Origin: Clostridia bacterium
GTDB taxonomy: Bacteria > Bacillota > Clostridia > HGM11327
Direction: 5' to 3'
Assembly: GCA_017935525.1 (NCBI GenBank)
Contig: JAGBHJ010000093.1
Coordinates: forward strand, 1-9,000
Length of the DNA: 9,000 nucleotides
The notes below the pieces were generated by a model. The model made no database searches. It had not been told where the DNA came from and was given only the letters and a program-made list of their open reading frames with translations. Below, piece by piece: positions 7,077 to 9,000 of the stretch; position 1 is the stretch's first letter, and the number at the start of each line of letters is the position of its first letter. The position numbers and the translations under genes are program-made.

Positions 7077-7868
7077 ATGTATATAGATTTTCACACTCAT
7101 GCGTTTGCGGACAATATTGCTCAAAAGGCGGTAGCAAGACTGGCAGATGTCAGCGGCTTTACGCCTTATACAAACGGTACGGTGGCGGACTTGATAAGGT
7201 CGCTGGATGAGGATGGAATTGACAGAGCAGTAATGCTGCCCGTGGCAACAAAGCCAAAGCAACAAAGGGTTATAAACGATATTTCCGCAGAGCTTAACAG
7301 CTATCGGCTGATATGCTTTGGCAGCGTGCACCCCGAGGCAGAGGATGCGCTTGATGAGCTGGAAAGAATAAAGAGTCTGGGGCTTTTGGGAGTAAAATTC
7401 CACCCGGATTACCAGAATTTTATGGTGGATGAGGAAAGGCTTTTCCCATTGTATGAAAAATGCGCCAAGCTGGGGCTGGTGATGGTGTTCCATTCGGGCT
7501 TTGATCCATTATCCCCGGAGCTTATACATTGCAGACCCTATGCAGCGGCAAGAGTGAGCCAAGCTTTCCCCGATGGCAAATTTGTTTTTGCTCACCTTGG
7601 CGGCATGAACCTTTTTGACGAGGTGTATGAGCATCTGGCAGGTAAGCCCAACGTGTGGCTGGACACGGCGTTTTTGGCAGGCAGAATATCGGACGAAATG
7701 CTGACGGCTGTAATCAAAAAGCACTCAGCTCAAAGAGTGCTTCTGGCAAGTGATCTTCCGTGGCAAAAAAGCATTGATGCCGTAGCACAGATAAATTCGC
7801 TGGACCTTACCGACGAGGAAAGGGAGCTTATCTTCCACAAGTCTGCGGAAATGCTTTTGGGCGAATAA
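7077..7868 (+). CDS. Amidohydrolase-family (amidohydrolase_2-like) metal-dependent hydrolase
   Basis: The protein is 263 aa. The ATG at 7077 lies 1 bp after the mnmA stop with a strong AAAGGGGAG 7-8 nt upstream. It has the pattern of the TIM-barrel amidohydrolase_2 group: DFHTHAF with metal-binding H6 and H8, GVKFHPDY (105-112, H109), MVFHSGFDP (136-144, H139), FAHLGGMN (171-178, H173), and LLASDLPWQ (222-230, catalytic D226). There is no signal peptide or membrane segment, so it is cytosolic. Members act as decarboxylases, lactonases or hydrolases on small carboxylated substrates, and the substrate cannot be told from sequence. Being the last gene of the sulfur-transfer operon suggests co-expression, but I know of no established link to tRNA thiolation. 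No insertion or frameshift seen. Confidence 0.86.
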   Translation: MYIDFHTHAFADNIAQKAVARLADVSGFTPYTNGTVADLIRSLDEDGIDRAVMLPVATKPKQQRVINDISAELNSYRLICFGSVHPEAEDALDELERIKSLGLLGVKFHPDYQNFMVDEERLFPLYEKCAKLGLVMVFHSGFDPLSPELIHCRPYAAARVSQAFPDGKFVFAHLGGMNLFDEVYEHLAGKPNVWLDTAFLAGRISDEMLTAVIKKHSAQRVLLASDLPWQKSIDAVAQINSLDLTDEERELIFHKSAEMLLGE

Positions 7869-7907
7869 TTTTTATAAAGAACAGGTATATTACCGTCCCT
7901 TGGGGCA

Positions 7908-7913
7908 TATAAT
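7908..7913 (+). promoter_or_regulatory. Possible -10 box ahead of the structured RNA
   Basis: TATAAT lies within the palindrome GCATATAATATGC (7905-7917), ~6 nt before the outer helix of the candidate RNA. The hexamer 17 bp upstream (GTATAT, 7885-7890) is a poor -35, so an independent promoter is uncertain. Confidence 0.25.
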
Positions 7914-7918
7914 ATGCT

Positions 7919-8080
7919 TGCAAGAGGTCGATTGCTGATGATCTTTCAGAAAAGCACCTTGATAAGGTGTGGGAAGTGCTCTGCCGAAGTGAGTGCAGAG
8001 TGATAAGAGCATCAGAACAAGATTACCGTAGATAATGCGATCTGTTGCAGAGGCAAATGACTTTGGTTGTTTGCCTTTTT
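7919..8080 (+). ncRNA. Candidate structured RNA or long structured 3' UTR, class not recognised
   Basis: This stretch has no open frame of note but folds well by eye. An outer helix pairs 7919-7930 (TGCAAGAGGTCG) with 8038-8049 (CGATCTGTTGCA), 11 of 12 positions including one G-T. An inner helix pairs CTGATG (7935-7940) with CATCAG (8010-8015) and continues past one A-G mismatch as TCTT/AAGA. Inside are two hairpins, CACCTT/AAGGTG (7955-7969) and CTCTGC/GCAGAG (7979-8000). Between the outer and inner helices is an asymmetric internal loop (7931-7934 against 8016-8037). The unit ends in the terminator at 8051-8080. It could be an independent small RNA or the 3' UTR of the nifS operon. A rod with an internal bubble recalls 6S RNA, but I do not recognise 6S consensus sequence. 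SRP RNA, tmRNA and RNase P signatures are absent. Confidence 0.45.
8051..8080 (+). terminator. Strong intrinsic terminator ending the nifS operon and/or structured RNA
   Basis: AGGCAAATGAC (8051-8061) pairs over 11 positions, including two G-T wobbles, with GTTGTTTGCCT (8066-8076). The loop is TTTG and a TTTTT run ends at 8080. It is the first convincing terminator downstream of the amidohydrolase gene, ~180 bp after its stop. Confidence 0.85.
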
Positions 8081-8113
8081 GCGTTAATATAGAGAAAATA
8101 TCGCTAAAACTAC

Positions 8114-8142
8114 TTGACAAAAAAATAGTAACATGCTATAAT
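8114..8142 (+). promoter_or_regulatory. Perfect-consensus sigma-A promoter for the RACo-like gene
   Basis: TTGACA (8114-8119), a 17-bp spacer, and TATAAT (8137-8142), with an extended -10 TG at 8134-8135. Transcription should start near 8149, ~190 nt before the coding start. A promoter this strong followed by a terminator suggests that control lies after initiation. Confidence 0.9.
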
Positions 8143-8148
8143 AAATAT

Positions 8149-8338
8149 ATAAGGCGGTACTTACTGCCTTGGTAAACGATCAGGTTATTTATGAGGGAGT
8201 AATTCCACTTTTGTGCGGTAAGTTCAACATCACAGCGTAAGGCTCGGCTTATCGGTAAAGAATGAGACTCATATATGCGGGGTATGGTATCTCTGCGTAT
8301 ATGGGCTTTTTTGTTATACAAAGGTTTGTGGAGGGTAT
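8149..8338 (+). promoter_or_regulatory. Attenuator-type leader RNA (candidate riboswitch, class not recognised)
   Basis: The ~190-nt leader starts with hairpin AAGGCGGT/ACTGCCTT (8151-8170). It then has a helix GG-TTATT/AGTAA-CC (8183-8206, 2-nt bulge) whose loop exposes TATGAG, a small hairpin CAC/GTG around TTTT (8207-8215), and a helix CGGTAAG/CTTATCG (8216-8222 with 8248-8254) enclosing AGC/GCT. It ends in an intrinsic terminator at 8268-8312. The segment ATTTATGAG (8187-8195) can pair at 8 of 9 positions with CTCATATAT (8268-8276), the 5' arm of the terminator. That makes it a plausible antiterminator competing with the 8183-8206 helix. GGTAA occurs three times (8171, 8217, 8254/8255). 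I see no cobalamin, SAM-I, FMN, lysine, T-box, ZTP or glycine hallmarks. The downstream gene suggests a corrinoid- or one-carbon-related signal, which is inference only. Confidence 0.6.
8268..8312 (+). terminator. Intrinsic terminator within the leader of the RACo-like gene
   Basis: A 13-bp stem with several G-T wobbles (8270-8282 with 8291-8303), extendable to 8268/8305, closes the loop TATGGTAT. It is followed by C and six Ts (8307-8312). It lies 26 bp upstream of the ATG at 8339, after a consensus promoter, so it can act as a regulated attenuator. Confidence 0.8.
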
Positions 8339-8920
8339 ATGGCAAGACTGACGATCCATTACAACGGAATGACAAGGGTAATTGAGTTTGAGGGACAAAA
8401 ACGCCTTGACGATATACTTATCTCCAACGGTATGCGCTCGCCCCACCCATGCGGAGGCATGGGCAGATGCGGTAAATGCAGAGTAGAGCTTAAGGGTGCG
8501 GTATCCCAGCCCGATAAGGTGGAAGCACGCTTTGGCGCAAGGCTGTCATGCAGAGCAATAATTCTGGGGGATGTCGAGGTAACGGTATTGACTGACGGCG
8601 CACCGAAAATAGAGACTGCAACCTCCAACGCGGTGCTCAAAAGCCCAATGGCGGGGAATTACGGTGCTGCTGTGGATATAGGCACTACGACCATTGCGGC
8701 AAAGGTGTTTGACCTTGCTAAGGGGGAGTGCATAGCCACAGGTGCGGTGCTTAACCCGCAGATATCCGTTGCAGCCGACGTTATAGGCAGGATGGATGCT
8801 GCACAAAACGGCAGGGCGGACGAGCTTAAAGACATGGTGCGGCAGGCGGTGGAGGACCTTTTGGCAGGGCTGACTGACAAAATAATAGAGTCAGCGGTGG
8901 TGACGGATAACTATTCATAA
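8339..8920 (+). pseudogene. Truncated RACo-like corrinoid activator (2Fe-2S + start of ASKHA/DUF4445 domain)
   Basis: RACo/RamA-type proteins use ATP and a 2Fe-2S centre to re-reduce inactive Co(II) corrinoid on methyltransferase partners. The ATG at 8339 has GGAGGG upstream at a short spacing. Residues 1-85 are a plant-type ferredoxin domain with C38, C44, C47 and C71 (C-x5-C-x2-C-x23-C). Residues 111-120 (AVDIGTTTIA) are the first phosphate-binding motif of the ASKHA ATPase fold, followed by NPQISVAADVIGRM (139-152). The frame stops after 193 codons, while family members run to roughly 500-650 aa. The end, VVTDNYS-stop, breaks off where the family usually has a GNT-type segment of the ATPase core. 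Neither other forward frame continues the fold in the next 80 bases, which are very AT-rich. It is best read as interrupted by insertion, so probably inactive. A deliberately short protein is the less likely alternative. Confidence 0.75.
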
Positions 8921-8949
8921 AATCATCCTTTCATATAAATTTTATTATA

Positions 8950-8976
8950 AATAATTATAAATATGATATAATTATT
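8950..8976. repeat. Perfect 10-bp inverted repeat overlapping a -10 box
   Basis: AATAATTATA (8950-8959) and TATAATTATT (8967-8976) are perfect inverted copies with a 7-bp spacer. The right arm contains the TATAAT of the putative promoter for the gene at 8994. It may be a repressor or recombinase binding site, or a by-product of AT-rich sequence. Confidence 0.4.
8967..8972 (+). promoter_or_regulatory. Putative extended -10 box for the gene at 8994
   Basis: TATAAT preceded by TG (8964-8965) gives an extended -10. No good -35 is seen 16-18 bp upstream (ATTATA at 17 bp). The start codon lies 21 bp downstream, so the leader would be short. Confidence 0.4.
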
Positions 8977-8993
8977 ATGTAATGAGGTGATTT

Positions 8994-9000
8994 ATGAAAG
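8994..9000 (+). CDS. Start of an unidentified gene (continues beyond window)
   Basis: ATGAAAG at the window end is preceded by GAGGTG (8984-8989) at a 4-nt spacing and by an extended -10 box at 8967-8972. Only two codons (M-K) are present, so the product cannot be identified. Its position directly inside the apparent insertion edge would suit a recombinase, integrase or element regulator, but that is inference from place alone. Confidence 0.4.

Larger units (their letters stand above)
8905..9000. mobile_element. Possible left edge of an inserted element (AT-rich, interrupts the RACo-like gene)
   Basis: From about 8905, homology to the ASKHA domain ends. Base composition changes abruptly: only 12 of the last 80 bases are G or C, unlike the GC-moderate genes before it. 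The AT-rich DNA carries TATAAT (8967-8972) with an upstream TG, a ribosome binding site and a start codon at 8994, as if a new gene begins at the element border. No terminal repeat can be verified because the other end is outside the window. Confidence 0.45.

Noticed and set aside
7881..7900. GGTA/TACC mini-hairpin after the amidohydrolase gene as its terminator
   Set aside because: Only four pairs and no T run follow; the convincing terminator is at 8051-8080.
8149..8338. Cobalamin riboswitch upstream of the corrinoid-activator gene
   Set aside because: Expected by function, but neither the B12-box (GCCACTG-type) nor the other conserved core segments of that class are visible.
8905..8935. 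Simple frameshift (sequencing error) explaining the short RACo-like protein
   Set aside because: Neither other forward frame after 8905 shows recognisable ATPase-domain residues, and base composition changes at the same point, so a single indel does not restore the gene.

Overview
The window looks like a chromosomal segment of a Gram-positive anaerobe of the class Clostridia, probably the Ruminococcaceae/Oscillospirales group (inference). The grounds are strong GGAGG-type ribosome binding sites, TTGACA/TATAAT promoters, rod-like intrinsic terminators, a NifS-NifU-MnmA operon of the clostridial kind, and a RACo-type corrinoid activator. Coding DNA is of moderate GC content. The last ~95 bases are strikingly AT-rich and do not match the rest.

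Layout. (1) Bases 2-280: 3' end of rsmA (+), followed by two tandem terminator hairpins. (2) Bases 281-766: no gene; terminators plus a ~118-bp multi-hairpin palindromic repeat of the interspersed type. (3) Bases 767-4113, minus strand: a two-gene operon, a cytoplasmic GH36 raffinose-synthase-like alpha-galactosidase followed 17 bp later by pyruvate kinase, with its own TTGCCA/TATAAT promoter. (4) Bases 4114-4341: divergent promoter region; the two promoters share a 13-bp sequence in opposite orientation. (5) Bases 4342-7868, plus strand: operon nifS - nifU - mnmA - TIM-barrel amidohydrolase, with junctions of 21, 1 and 1 bp. It probably forms a sulfur-transfer unit serving Fe-S assembly and tRNA 2-thiouridine. 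(6) Bases 7869-8338: no protein gene but rich in RNA signals: a ~165-nt foldable segment ending in a strong terminator, then a consensus promoter and a ~190-nt leader with its own terminator. (7) Bases 8339-8920: the N-terminal third of a RACo-like activator (2Fe-2S domain plus the start of the ASKHA ATPase fold). (8) Bases ~8905-9000: very AT-rich DNA with a -10 box, an inverted repeat, a ribosome binding site and a start codon at 8994.

The most interesting part is 7869-9000. A corrinoid-activator gene is preceded by an apparent attenuator leader that I cannot assign to a known riboswitch class. The gene is then cut off in the middle of its ATPase domain by AT-rich DNA that appears to open a new gene. 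The simplest reading is that the right edge of the window holds the boundary of an inserted mobile element.
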